A stretch of DNA of 64,000 nt from Evansella clarkii (GTDB lineage Bacteria > Bacillota > Bacilli > Bacillales > Salisediminibacteriaceae): the NCBI RefSeq assembly GCF_002019695.1, contig NZ_KV917376.1, positions 278,118-342,117 of the forward strand. The letters run 5' to 3'. This document shows positions 52,560-61,477 of this stretch, piece after piece (positions within the stretch are counted from its first letter, which is position 1; the number at the start of each line of letters is the position of its first letter). The notes beneath the pieces were generated by a model. That model was not told the DNA's origin and did no database searches. It worked only from the letters and a program-made list of their open reading frames with translations. The position numbers were made by a program, and so were the translations under genes.

Positions 52560-52768
52560 TGAAAAGATCACCTAAATTTTACGGATATCTCTATTTCTTA
52601 CTGGCTACTTTTTTTCTTATTTTCGCCATCCAGCAGAATAACCGTACAGAAGGCTGGGACGTTTTAACGATTATTTTAATGGCAGTTGCAGCAATAGATT
52701 ATTTAATTGCATTTAAGCATTTTGGGGCTGCGAAAAGGCAGAAGAATAATAACAGGAAAAGTTCATAA
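52559..52768 (+). CDS. ydiK: YdiK-family small membrane protein
   Basis: A 69-residue protein with two membrane helices and a basic C-terminus (AKRQKNNNRKSS). Its ATG overlaps the CPBP gene stop by one base (TAATG), so it is translationally coupled. The gene order is the one found in B. subtilis. Function unknown. Confidence 0.85.
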   Translation: MKRSPKFYGYLYFLLATFFLIFAIQQNNRTEGWDVLTIILMAVAAIDYLIAFKHFGAAKRQKNNNRKSS

Positions 52769-52770
52769 TA

Positions 52771-52805
52771 AACAGGCCGCACATCGATGTGCGGCCTGTT
52801 TTTAT
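52771..52805 (+). terminator. Terminator after the ydiL-ydiK pair
   Basis: A 30-nt perfect palindrome (AACAGGCCGCACATC and its complement, 52771-52800) followed by TTTTT, 2 nt after the ydiK stop. Strong Rho-independent terminator. Confidence 0.95.
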
Positions 52806-52819
52806 GTGTGAAGGTTTGT

Positions 52820-53340
52820 TTCAGGACAAATTAATGTTTATTATAGTGGATTTGTCCCGCAACTGAAATTTGCTGGACAAATCCTGACGTTCGCAGCGAG
52901 ATTTGTCCAGATTCCAGGCTTTGCTGGACAAATTTCTCCTTACTCTGCAATATTTGTCCAGTAAATAAGTCCTTTTTACATATTATCCCATATATAGGCG
53001 CGTTTCCTGGACAAATTTATGAAAAGCAGCTTAGATTTATCCAGCAACTGAAATTTGCTGGACAAATTCTGCCCTTCATAACAACATTTGTCCAGATTCC
53101 ACGCTTTGCTGGACAAATTTCTCCTTACTCTGCAATATTTGTCCAGTAAATAAGCCTATTTTACATATTATCCCATATATGGGTGGCTTTCCTGGACAAA
53201 TTTATGAAAAGCAGCTTAGATTTATCCAGCAACTGAAATTTGCTGGACAAATTCTGCCCTTCATAACAACATTTGTCCAGATTCCACGCTTTGCTGGACA
53301 AATTCCCCGTTTCATCCTGATATTTGTCCCGATTCTCATT
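52820..53340. repeat. 185-bp tandem repeat with alternating CTGGACAAAT / ATTTGTCCAG motifs
   Basis: Three units with a 185-bp period (CTGGACAAAT anchors at 52873, 53058 and 53243); units two and three are almost identical, unit one more diverged. Inside each unit the decamer occurs alternately in both orientations every 25-50 bp, about 16 occurrences in all, so the transcript of either strand could form many competing stems. No coding frame of conserved quality spans it. It fills the gap between the ydiK terminator and the MFS gene. Confidence 0.85.
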
Positions 53341-53411
53341 CGCCTCTCTAACTCACTAACAACCACGTACTCAGGCAGCCAAACTAGAATCAACCGAGCC
53401 GGCCACCTGAA

Positions 53412-54851
53412 TTAGTCACCCAGCTTTCCACTCACAGCCTCCTGCTCCTGCTTCGCCTGTTTCTTGTATTCTCTGCCAAGGAGGATGCCGAGTGGTACGG
53501 CTAGAAATGCGAGAACGCCCATGACAATAAACCCTTCATTGATTGCCTGGAGGCTGGCTTCAGGAAGGCTAAGCCCATTGGCGCTTACTATTTGCGACCG
53601 CCTTACTTCAAAGTAAATCGAGAAAAATACGATCCCGAGGGCGGAACTCATCTGCCGGAGTACATTATTCATTGCCGAACCTCTCGAAATAAATTTTTCC
53701 GGTATAGCATTCATTCCGGTTGTGGTAGCAGGCATAGTACTAAGTCCCATTCCAATCCCTCTTATGGCATTCAGGGCGAAAATTACCCAGAGGGCAGTCT
53801 CCATAGAGAGGAAGCCAAGGAACATTGTTGCTACTGCTATAATTGTAAGGCCTGAAGTAACAATTAGTGAGGGTCCCTGCCTGTCAAGAATCCTTCCGCC
53901 AACTGTCATAAAGATTCCTGTCAGAAGCGCTGAGGGGAGAAAAGTAAGTCCCGTAATAATTGCTCCATAACCGTAAACTCCCTGTATCAGCAGCGGGATC
54001 AGAAATATTCCGCCGAACAGGCTTATGGAACTGACACTGGCAACAAGCACGCTGTAAGTATACGCCGGTACTTTAAATATGGATAAATCGAGCAGCGGCT
54101 GTTCTTTTCCATTTTCGATTTTAACAAAAAGCATTAAAGCAATGAGCCCGAGGATAAGTAAACTTATATTCATAGGATCCTGCAAATGTGCCAGCTCGGA
54201 AACTCTGCCGAGAGCCAGGAGCATAGCGCCTACACCTAAAGTTACAGCAACAAATCCTGATAAATCGAATGTAAGGTTCGAAGCCCTTGCAGTTTGCTTT
54301 AAATAAATCTGGGAGAAGACAAGCCCCAGCACGCCGGTTGGAATATTGCAGAGAAACAGCCACTGCCAGGAGCCAAGCTCTATGATGACTCCTCCGAGCG
54401 TCGGGCCGATGGTGGGAGCCATCATGGCCGCTATCCCGTATATCCCAGTGGCAAGTCCTCTTTCCTTTTTAGGAAAAACTTCGAAAATGAGCGCCATTGC
54501 AGTTGGCATCATCATTCCTCCGCCAATCCCCTGAAGGCCGCGGAACAATATCAATGAAGGCAGATCCCATGAAACAGAACCAAGGAGAGAACCAATTACA
54601 AAGAGAGCCAGCCCGGCCATGTAGAGTTGTTTCTTGCCGAACCTGTCTCCTAAATATCCTGTTACTGGCATGGTCACTCCCATAGTAACCATGAAAATAG
54701 TGATTACCCATCCTGCCGCTACTGCATCAGCGTTAAACACTTCCATTAAGTGAGGGACAGCAGGGTTCAGCGTACTGTTATTCAGAATAATTGTGAAAGT
54801 CCCTAAAAGAACGGTGATAACCACTAGCCATTTCTGTGGCACTTTACTCAA
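53412..54851 (-). CDS. MFS drug exporter, EmrB/QacA (DHA2) type
   Basis: The 479-residue protein has 14 predicted helices, the DHA2 motif A variant GYLGDRFGKKQLYMAG (near residue 63) and motif C-like GIGGGMMMPTAMALIFEV (near residue 107). It would export drugs or amphiphiles with protons. Translation starts at TTG with AGGTG upstream. It is not part of the usual ydi gene order, so it is an insertion between ydiK and rex. Confidence 0.9.
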   Translation of the reverse strand: MSKVPQKWLVVITVLLGTFTIILNNSTLNPAVPHLMEVFNADAVAAGWVITIFMVTMGVTMPVTGYLGDRFGKKQLYMAGLALFVIGSLLGSVSWDLPSLILFRGLQGIGGGMMMPTAMALIFEVFPKKERGLATGIYGIAAMMAPTIGPTLGGVIIELGSWQWLFLCNIPTGVLGLVFSQIYLKQTARASNLTFDLSGFVAVTLGVGAMLLALGRVSELAHLQDPMNISLLILGLIALMLFVKIENGKEQPLLDLSIFKVPAYTYSVLVASVSSISLFGGIFLIPLLIQGVYGYGAIITGLTFLPSALLTGIFMTVGGRILDRQGPSLIVTSGLTIIAVATMFLGFLSMETALWVIFALNAIRGIGMGLSTMPATTTGMNAIPEKFISRGSAMNNVLRQMSSALGIVFFSIYFEVRRSQIVSANGLSLPEASLQAINEGFIVMGVLAFLAVPLGILLGREYKKQAKQEQEAVSGKLGD

Positions 54852-55021
54852 AACGAATCACCTGCTTATACTTGTTTACAACAAATTTTATTCGAAACCC
54901 GAAACATTTATATTAACTATATCATGAATAACGGCTTGCCTGAACAAAAAATTCCGAACTTTCGTTTTATTAAGGATATTCCAGGACAAAATAAGGCCTC
55001 CCATTTTTAATATTAGGGACC

Positions 55022-55318
55022 TTAACGCCTGTTCTTCCTTTCCTTTGCTTTCTTCACTTTTACTCTTTTGGCAGCATCCTGTTTCTGGACCCATTTTACA
55101 TATTTTTTTATCTTCTCATCATCTTTCAGTCTTTCCATTGTCTGCAGCCGGACAGCTAGCTCCTGATTAGAATAAAGAGCATGGATTTGTCTGTGGCATG
55201 GCCGGCAAAGCTCGGCGACAGGAAGCAGAGCTCCTCCATGCTGCTTTGGAGTCAAATGATGTATTGTAAGTTCCACTTCTTCACGGCCGCACAATTCACA
55301 AGGTCCTGTTTTTGCCAA
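55022..55318 (-). CDS. Small HNH endonuclease-domain protein
   Basis: A 98-residue protein with a zinc-ribbon HNH core: CELCGR (Cys7/Cys10), IHHLTPKQHGG (about residues 19-29), CRPCHRQIHALY (about 38-49), then a highly basic tail. Such small HNH proteins are common near the Bacillaceae rex gene; nuclease activity is predicted from the motif, the role is unknown. No phage genes lie nearby. Confidence 0.82.
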   Translation of the reverse strand: MAKTGPCELCGREEVELTIHHLTPKQHGGALLPVAELCRPCHRQIHALYSNQELAVRLQTMERLKDDEKIKKYVKWVQKQDAAKRVKVKKAKERKNRR

Positions 55319-55342
55319 CAGATCATCACCTTCCTTTAACAG

Positions 55343-55376
55343 AAAAAAACGCTAAGTTATTTCCCAGCGTTTTTTT
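55343..55376 (-). terminator. Terminator after rex
   Basis: AAAAAAACGCT (55343-55353) and AGCGTTTTTTT (55366-55376) form an 11-bp stem with T runs in both directions, 27 nt after the rex stop and upstream of the HNH gene. Confidence 0.85.
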
Positions 55377-55403
55377 CTGCCCCAACTGTGTAACCCTTTA
55401 AAA

Positions 55404-56039
55404 TCACAATGGATAATGCTTTAAGAAGTATATGAGCGACTGCAGCTCCACTGCAAGATCAATATGATGAATCCGCACATCTTCCGGCACAGAAATCCTT
55501 GCCGGTGTGAAATTAAGTATACCTTTTACATCAGCAGCCACAAGCTTGTCGGTTATGCTCTGGGCTGCATTGGCCGGAACAGTAAGAATTGCCACTTCCA
55601 CTTCATTGTTCATCCGTTCCGCCAGCTCGTCCATATGGTGAATGGGAACGCTTGCAATTTCCTGGCCTACCTTACTTTCATCCACATCGAACGCCATTAC
55701 GATTCTTGTATTATTGCTTTTTGAAAAATTATAGTTCAATAAAGCAGTTCCCAGGTTACCTACACCAACAAGGGCAACCTTGGTTACCGCATCCTGGTCC
55801 AGTGTTTTCCTGAAGAAGGACAATAAGTAATTTACGTTGTAGCCGTAACCTTTTTTCCCCAGTGCTCCAAAGTAAGAAAAATCCCTTCTTATCGTGGCTG
55901 AATCCACTTTTACTGCTTCACTTAACTCAGATGAAGAAACCCTGTGTTTTCCGGATGACTGAAGACTTTCCAGAAAACGATAGTACAATGGCAGCCTTTT
56001 AGCGGTTGCCTGTGGTATCTTAGTCTGATCAATATTCAT
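55404..56039 (-). CDS. rex: Redox-sensing transcriptional repressor Rex
   Basis: The 211-residue protein has an N-terminal winged helix ([20 protein letters not shown] in part, near residue 32; RRDFSYFG) and a Rossmann domain with [13 protein letters not shown] near residue 91. Rex senses NADH/NAD+ and represses fermentation and respiration genes when NAD+ is high. Corresponds to B. subtilis ydiH in the same neighbourhood. Confidence 0.96.
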   Translation of the reverse strand: MNIDQTKIPQATAKRLPLYYRFLESLQSSGKHRVSSSELSEAVKVDSATIRRDFSYFGALGKKGYGYNVNYLLSFFRKTLDQDAVTKVALVGVGNLGTALLNYNFSKSNNTRIVMAFDVDESKVGQEIASVPIHHMDELAERMNNEVEVAILTVPANAAQSITDKLVAADVKGILNFTPARISVPEDVRIHHIDLAVELQSLIYFLKHYPL

Positions 56040-56082
56040 ACTTTTTTCCTCCCGCCATTACCCGTTTCTGAACTCGCTGCTG

Positions 56083-56565
56083 TTAGTCTCTTTTATAGTC
56101 CCCGCTTTTTCCGCCGGTCTTTTCCGTCAGATAGGTTTCTCCGATGACCATACCTTTGTCGACTGCTTTGCACATATCATATATTGTCAGAGCCGTGGCC
56201 GAGGCAGCTGTCAAAGCCTCCATCTCCACCCCTGTGCTCCCTTTTGTTTTCACACTGCATTCGATATGGAGCTTGTAAAAATCTTCACTTACTTCCCAGT
56301 GAAAAAGTATATCGACTCCTGATAAAGAAAGCGGATGGCACATTGGAATCCACTGAGACGTGTTTTTTGCGGCCATAACACCTGCAACCTGTGCTACTGC
56401 CAATACATCGCCCTTTTTCATCGTCCCTTGCTCTATACCTTCATAAATTTCCTTATTGACCTGAATACTGCTTTTAGCGACAGCAGTTCTGACAGTTTCC
56501 TGCTTGTCCGAAATATCTACCATCTTCGCTCTGCCCTGGTCATTAAAATGTGTAAAATCACTCAT
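56083..56565 (-). CDS. moaC: Cyclic pyranopterin monophosphate synthase MoaC
   Basis: A 160-residue protein with MoaC signatures: [20 protein letters not shown] near residue 57, [11 protein letters not shown] near residue 77 and [20 protein letters not shown] near residue 113, including the catalytic Lys in the GGKSGD tail. It acts with MoaA in the first step of molybdenum-cofactor synthesis. moaA itself is not in the window; moaC beside rex is the B. subtilis order (ydiG). Confidence 0.96.
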   Translation of the reverse strand: MSDFTHFNDQGRAKMVDISDKQETVRTAVAKSSIQVNKEIYEGIEQGTMKKGDVLAVAQVAGVMAAKNTSQWIPMCHPLSLSGVDILFHWEVSEDFYKLHIECSVKTKGSTGVEMEALTAASATALTIYDMCKAVDKGMVIGETYLTEKTGGKSGDYKRD

Positions 56566-56740
56566 AGAATGACCCCTCCCTTTCCTTTCTATTGTACACT
56601 ATTGCTCAACATGCTGCATATTTCTTTCTTATTTAATATAGTTTGCAATTGCCTTAAATCCAATTAAGTTGCTCCATCCCCCTTCATCATGTACACTTTT
56701 TGTAGGCATAACGGATTTATGACAGTGAGGATGAACAATC

Positions 56741-58690
56741 ATGATATTAATGCAGTGCGTACAGTTGTCAAAATCCTTTGGCGTGGAAAAAATATTGTCC
56801 AATGTAAAACTCGAAGTGCAGAGCAGGGACAGAGTCGCCCTCGTTGGACGTAACGGAGCAGGAAAGTCCACTCTGCTGAAAATTATAGCAGGAGAACTTT
56901 CTTATGATTCCGGAGATCTGATCATACCAAAGGATGTTTCTATAGGATATCTTGCACAGGACAGCGGATTACATTCAGACCGTTCCATCTGGGACGAAAT
57001 GATGACTGTTTTTTTACCGCTGAAGAAAATGGAGCAGGAACTGAGAGATCTGGAAGCAAAGATGAGTGACTATGAAAACCCTGATTACGAAAAAATACTT
57101 CAGGAATATGACCGGCTGCAGCAGGACTTTAAAGATCTGGGCGGCTACCAGTATGAAGCGGATATTCGCAGTATTTTGTCCGGGCTTAATTTTGCTTCTT
57201 TCGATTACGATACAAAGGTCAGCAGTTTAAGCGGCGGACAGAAAACCCGCCTTGCCCTCGGGAAACTCCTTCTTACGAAACCCGACATGCTGATTCTGGA
57301 CGAGCCTACTAACCACCTTGATATTGAAACACTCACATGGCTCGAAGGCTATCTTACCGGATATGACGGGGCGATACTTGTTGTTTCCCACGACCGTTAT
57401 TTCCTCGACCGTGTTGTGAACCAGGTATACGAGCTGTCGTTTAATCGTACAATCAAGTACCCAGGCAACTACAGCAAATACCTGGAGGAAAAAGCGAAAC
57501 GCCTGGAGCTGGAAATGAAGCAGTTCGAAAAACAGCAGGGCGAAATTAAAAAGCTGGAAGATTTCGTCCAGAGGAATATAGCAAGAGCATCCACAAGCAA
57601 CCGGGCGAAAAGCCGCCGTAAACAGCTGGACAGAATCCAGGTCATGCATCGGCCCCAGGATGACGATTTATCAGCGAGGTTCCGGTTTGAAATAAAGAAA
57701 CAAAGCGGTAATGATGTATTAACGGTGGAAGACCTCGCTGCCGGTTATAACGGTAAGAAGCTTATCGAGAAAGTCAGCTTCCAGATGAAGCGGGGAGAAA
57801 GTGTCGCTTTGATCGGTCCAAACGGAGTCGGGAAATCAACCTTCATTAAAACGATCTCAAGAAAGCTGGACCCGATTAACGGACAGATTAACTACGGCAG
57901 CAATGTTACAATCGGTTACTATGACCAGGAGCAAACCGACCTCCGTTCCAATAAGACAGTGCTTCAGGAGCTGTGGGACGAATATCCACAGACACCTGAA
58001 AAAGACATTCGCACAGTACTGGGCAATTTTCTGTTCAGCGGGGAAGATGTGCTGAAAACCGTTTATGATTTGAGCGGCGGCGAAAAAGCAAGGCTCGCTT
58101 TGGCCAAGCTGATGATGCTGAAAGCAAATCTGCTTATTCTTGACGAGCCTACAAACCATCTGGATTTAGACAGTAAAGAAGTGCTTGAGAACGCCCTTAT
58201 TGATTACCCGGGAACACTGTTGTTCGTCTCCCATGACAGATATTTTGTCAACCGGATGGCAACGCGGGTAGCCGAGCTGTCCCGGGACGGACTGACGGAT
58301 TACCTTGGGGATTACGATTATTATGTTACAAAAAAGCTGGAGCAGGAAGAATGGAAAAAGCTTAAGGAAGAGGAAGCTGCCGAAAAGCTGAAAACTTCTT
58401 CTGGCGTTTCACAAACATTTGCCGGGGAAAAACAAGGCAAGCAGGATTATGAACGGGAAAAAGAACTGCAGAAAAAACAGAGGCAGCGCAAACGGCAAAT
58501 CGAAGAGCTTGAAAAGAACATTGAAAAAGCTGAAGCAGAGATTGCTGAACTGGAAGAACAGCTTTGCGATCCTGATATTTATCAGGATCACGAAAAGTCT
58601 ATGGAAATCAACAACTCCCTTGAAGCAAAAAAATCTGCTATCGAAGAGTGGATGGAAACCTGGGAAGAACTCCAGCTGGAAGAAGAATAG
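56741..58690 (+). CDS. ydiF: ABC-F family ATPase (YdiF-type)
   Basis: The 649-residue protein has two ABC domains without membrane segments: Walker A GRNGAGKST (near residue 37) and GPNGVGKST (near residue 355), signatures LSGGQKTRLALGKLL and LSGGEKARLALAKLM, both with Walker B ILDEPTNHLD. A charged linker joins them and a coiled-coil C-terminus (about residues 560-640) follows. ABC-F proteins act on the ribosome; this group is the translational YdiF/EttA-like class. It runs opposite to moaC and rex. Confidence 0.94.
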   Translation: MILMQCVQLSKSFGVEKILSNVKLEVQSRDRVALVGRNGAGKSTLLKIIAGELSYDSGDLIIPKDVSIGYLAQDSGLHSDRSIWDEMMTVFLPLKKMEQELRDLEAKMSDYENPDYEKILQEYDRLQQDFKDLGGYQYEADIRSILSGLNFASFDYDTKVSSLSGGQKTRLALGKLLLTKPDMLILDEPTNHLDIETLTWLEGYLTGYDGAILVVSHDRYFLDRVVNQVYELSFNRTIKYPGNYSKYLEEKAKRLELEMKQFEKQQGEIKKLEDFVQRNIARASTSNRAKSRRKQLDRIQVMHRPQDDDLSARFRFEIKKQSGNDVLTVEDLAAGYNGKKLIEKVSFQMKRGESVALIGPNGVGKSTFIKTISRKLDPINGQINYGSNVTIGYYDQEQTDLRSNKTVLQELWDEYPQTPEKDIRTVLGNFLFSGEDVLKTVYDLSGGEKARLALAKLMMLKANLLILDEPTNHLDLDSKEVLENALIDYPGTLLFVSHDRYFVNRMATRVAELSRDGLTDYLGDYDYYVTKKLEQEEWKKLKEEEAAEKLKTSSGVSQTFAGEKQGKQDYEREKELQKKQRQRKRQIEELEKNIEKAEAEIAELEEQLCDPDIYQDHEKSMEINNSLEAKKSAIEEWMETWEELQLEEE

Positions 58691-58698
58691 ATTATTGA

Positions 58699-58729
58699 AA
58701 GAACCCCCGGCGAAAGCCCGGGGGTTCTT
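58699..58729 (+). terminator. Terminator of the ABC-F gene
   Basis: AAGAACCCCCG (58699-58709) and CGGGGGTTCTT (58719-58729) form an 11-bp GC-rich stem with a 9-nt loop, followed by CTTATAT, 8 nt after the stop codon. Confidence 0.9.
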
Positions 58730-58770
58730 CTTATATGTGCTTTTTCACGTGGTGCCTTCCCTTCCCCCTA

Positions 58771-58888
58771 TGTCATAGTGACAGTTGCGTGAGGGCAAAA
58801 CTCTTCAAAGTACTGGTATTAAAGGGTTTTTCTTTTTTAGGAGGAGGTTTCCCCCCCCCGCGTCATAGTGACACCTGTCATAGTGACA
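58771..58888. repeat. Three copies of TGTCATAGTGACA
   Basis: TGTCATAGTGACA occurs at 58771-58783, as CGTCATAGTGACA at 58861-58873 and again at 58876-58888. Each has inverted arms TGTCA/TGACA around TAG, and the last two are nearly tandem, next to a run of nine C residues. Short repeats of this kind look like remnants of a dispersed repeat family. Confidence 0.65.
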
Positions 58889-58917
58889 GTTGGGTTAAGA
58901 AAACTATCTTTCCATCA

Positions 58918-61197
58918 TCAAAAAAACCTCCCGCTTCCTTTATTATCAGCACTCGCGCTATTTTCAGACTGGATTTCCCTTTCCAGGGACCACCCATAAC
59001 TTACACTTAAGATAATAAACATACTTGTTGCAGCTGCAACGATCCCTGAATCATTAAGTATAAGTAAAGCGAGGGAACCGGCTATGCAGACGTTTGAAAG
59101 AAAAACCTGAGGCCCATTCATATGTCCCTTCCTTCGTTTCCACAAGACGATACCGGTTAAAAAGTAACTAGTTATAAAAAGCTGGGTCCAATATGATATT
59201 TTGAATATCTTCCAGTTCATCTCAAGCTTACGGATAATCGTCTGCCAAATGGACGCCAGATCTCCTCCCAAAAGACGTTCGTATGCCAGGAAGATATGGC
59301 TGGAAGGCTGGGATATTTGCAGCACATACAGAATACCAAGCATCCCCAGCAAAAATCCCCCGGCTGCCAGAAGTTTAACACTCCTATTCAAGTCTTTCAG
59401 GAAAAGCTGGGAAACTGCAAAAGCATACATGATTGCAGCCGATAAACTTGCGCCTGCGTTAGCCCCTAAAGATGCACTTCCTAGCATAACAACCAATATA
59501 ACTGACACAGCAGTTAATATGCCAAACTCAGTGATTCTTTCTTTTTTCGAGGTTATCCCATACCTCTTAATCAACGGGACCACCATTAATATTCCGCTCA
59601 CAAGATAAATCCCGGCAAATTCATTGCCTATCCCGTAATATCTGGCTCCAATTACAGGATCGTAGCTCAGAAAGGAACGCTCGGTAAAAAAGGCCCCCGT
59701 TAAAATATCCACAGTTAAGGCAGTAAAGAAAAGCGCGCACGCCGCACTGTATGGCGCCTTAAAAAGAAAAGAAACCAGCACTGCGGACAATACACTTACT
59801 GCAAAAATGCCCGCCACATACAAGTAAGCGGAAAAATATTTCACTGCCGGGCTGGTTAATAGAAACCAAAGGGGAGACAGGACTCCGCTAAGTAATAATA
59901 TCGCCGCCGCTTTTTTAAACCTTGGTGATTCTTTGTTAAACCAAATCATCAGCGAGACGGCAATCAGCAGTACGATTAGAGCGGAGACATAGCTGGATAA
60001 AACAGCACCGCGTTCCCCAAAAACTTTATTTATTTCTTCTACTCTGTCCAGCACAATCCTTAGGCTTCCGGCATTTTCTACAGCGCTCTCCGAAAAAACG
60101 ACCGGCTGCCCTAACCCGTTTTTCTCCTCGTCTTCTAAACTAAATGCATTCAGCCAGGATGCTGTAAAGTCGGTATTACTTATTATCCCGTTCCTCCGGG
60201 TAGTTGGAGAATACAGAATTCCTTCAGCCTGCCTGTCTTCTTTCCATACCCAAACAGGGCCCAGTTCATTTTTTTCCTTATATGCATCTTCGTTAACCGC
60301 TGGCGAGACAAGCCAGATTTCTCCACTCACTCCCTGATGTATATCATCGAGCATGGAAGCAAGTGAGTCCAATGTCTCCTCGTATACCTCAGCAAAGTAG
60401 CCTTGTTCCATTTGACCTTTCATGGAAAATAGCCGGTGGAGATCTCCCCATTCCACAACAGTAAATGATCTGCTGAACCTTCTGCCTGTTTCCTCAAGAT
60501 GCTGAAGAATCAGCCTGCTGCTCATTTTTAGCTGCCCTGGAAATTCCTCAGCAGCTTCCGTCCCTGCCTGAATACTCCCCAGTGATTCCCCGCTTTTGTT
60601 AATAACTAACAACGAACCGAATCTGCTTTTTTCCTCGTTTGTATCCGAATTGCCGATTACGTATGTATTAATTCCCGCTTCTTCGAGACTGCTCCCGAAC
60701 CATCCTGGAACAGGCCGGAAGCCCCCTGTATGATTCTGTGCTGTTAATAAGTGAAAATAAGGGTGGATAATTGAATTCCCCGCTGGTTTTCCAGTGAGTT
60801 GTTTCAAAAGAAGTTCTGCCGGAACCCCATCAAGGATTTCGCCTTTTTCATAGGCATTCCAGTTGCTTATCCCAGCAGAGCGTCTCCCGGTACTTATTGT
60901 GACTGTATTGTTGAGATAGGAATACCTGCCGTCAGGTTTCAAATTCGCCGCGGCAGGGTATCCTGAGTTCCATAACCGTGAATAACTTTCAATACTGTAC
61001 AGCTTGTCCATTTCCTTAAAAGACAGACCTGGGACAAGGACAACTATTACATGTTTTTCTTCTTTTTCTCCGGCAGCAGCATCCACAGAAACTGCGGAAA
61101 GCAATATAATAATTATCCCCAGGCAGCAAAGAAAAGCGAAAGTTTTTTTGGAAATTGGAATATATTTAACCGCGCTTATTTTCTGACATATCCACAT
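58918..61197 (-). CDS. Large membrane protein with extracytoplasmic alkaline-phosphatase-like domain
   Basis: About 759 residues. A signal-anchor (FAFLCCLGIIIILLSAVSVD) is followed by an extracytoplasmic domain of about 330 residues beginning VIVVLVPGLSFKEMDKL, reminiscent of alkaline-phosphatase superfamily proteins but without a complete metal-binding set that I can point to. From about residue 395 come roughly ten membrane helices, with SYDPVIGARYYGIGNEFAG near residue 520, which looks functional. I do not recognise a named family. The gene sits between ydiF and tsaD, where B. subtilis has none. The start codon is uncertain; its first codons overlap two DnaA boxes. Confidence 0.75.
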   Translation of the reverse strand: MWICQKISAVKYIPISKKTFAFLCCLGIIIILLSAVSVDAAAGEKEEKHVIVVLVPGLSFKEMDKLYSIESYSRLWNSGYPAAANLKPDGRYSYLNNTVTISTGRRSAGISNWNAYEKGEILDGVPAELLLKQLTGKPAGNSIIHPYFHLLTAQNHTGGFRPVPGWFGSSLEEAGINTYVIGNSDTNEEKSRFGSLLVINKSGESLGSIQAGTEAAEEFPGQLKMSSRLILQHLEETGRRFSRSFTVVEWGDLHRLFSMKGQMEQGYFAEVYEETLDSLASMLDDIHQGVSGEIWLVSPAVNEDAYKEKNELGPVWVWKEDRQAEGILYSPTTRRNGIISNTDFTASWLNAFSLEDEEKNGLGQPVVFSESAVENAGSLRIVLDRVEEINKVFGERGAVLSSYVSALIVLLIAVSLMIWFNKESPRFKKAAAILLLSGVLSPLWFLLTSPAVKYFSAYLYVAGIFAVSVLSAVLVSFLFKAPYSAACALFFTALTVDILTGAFFTERSFLSYDPVIGARYYGIGNEFAGIYLVSGILMVVPLIKRYGITSKKERITEFGILTAVSVILVVMLGSASLGANAGASLSAAIMYAFAVSQLFLKDLNRSVKLLAAGGFLLGMLGILYVLQISQPSSHIFLAYERLLGGDLASIWQTIIRKLEMNWKIFKISYWTQLFITSYFLTGIVLWKRRKGHMNGPQVFLSNVCIAGSLALLILNDSGIVAAATSMFIILSVSYGWSLEREIQSENSASADNKGSGRFF

Positions 61198-61358
61198 AAT
61201 CCACAACCCTATCCACAGCTTTTTTCAGTAATTCCAAGGTGTTTCTACAGTTTTGCACAAAATACGACACTTATCCACATAATAATTGTTAACAAGTGTA
61301 TTTCCCTTAAAATCAGCTTTTCATTAGTTTTTCCCCATTATCCACAGTATGTGAATAA
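61188..61358. promoter_or_regulatory. DnaA-box cluster next to tsaD
   Basis: Six DnaA boxes lie in 171 bp: perfect TTATCCACA at 61271-61279 and 61338-61346, perfect TTATTCACA (complement) at 61350-61358, and one-mismatch boxes at 61188-61196, 61197-61205 and 61209-61217. As I recall, DnaA-binding clusters outside oriC exist in B. subtilis, including one near gcp (tsaD), where they titrate DnaA and restrain initiation. No dnaA or dnaN gene is present, so this is not oriC itself. Confidence 0.8.
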
Positions 61359-61439
61359 ACTGTTATTAACAAGAGCATGCATTCGTATTAAATATACATA
61401 TAATTATAAACATCTACTATTTTTTCCATAAATAAGAAA

Positions 61440-61463
61440 ACATATGCACTGCTGTGCATATGT
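61440..61463 (-). terminator. Terminator of the tsaE-tsaB-rimI-tsaD operon
   Basis: ACATATGCAC (61440-61449) and GTGCATATGT (61454-61463) form a perfect 10-bp stem with a 4-nt loop, 15 nt after the tsaD stop, followed on the minus strand by TTTTCTTATTT. Confidence 0.9.
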
Positions 61464-61477
61464 CTTCGTCTGACCAC

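Noticed and set aside
52820-53340. CRISPR array
   Set aside because: Repeat unit is 185 bp, the short motifs alternate in orientation and the spacing between them is not unique sequence; no cas genes.
61188-61358. Chromosomal origin of replication
   Set aside because: The DnaA boxes are real, but dnaA/dnaN/rpmH genes and an evident unwinding element are absent.
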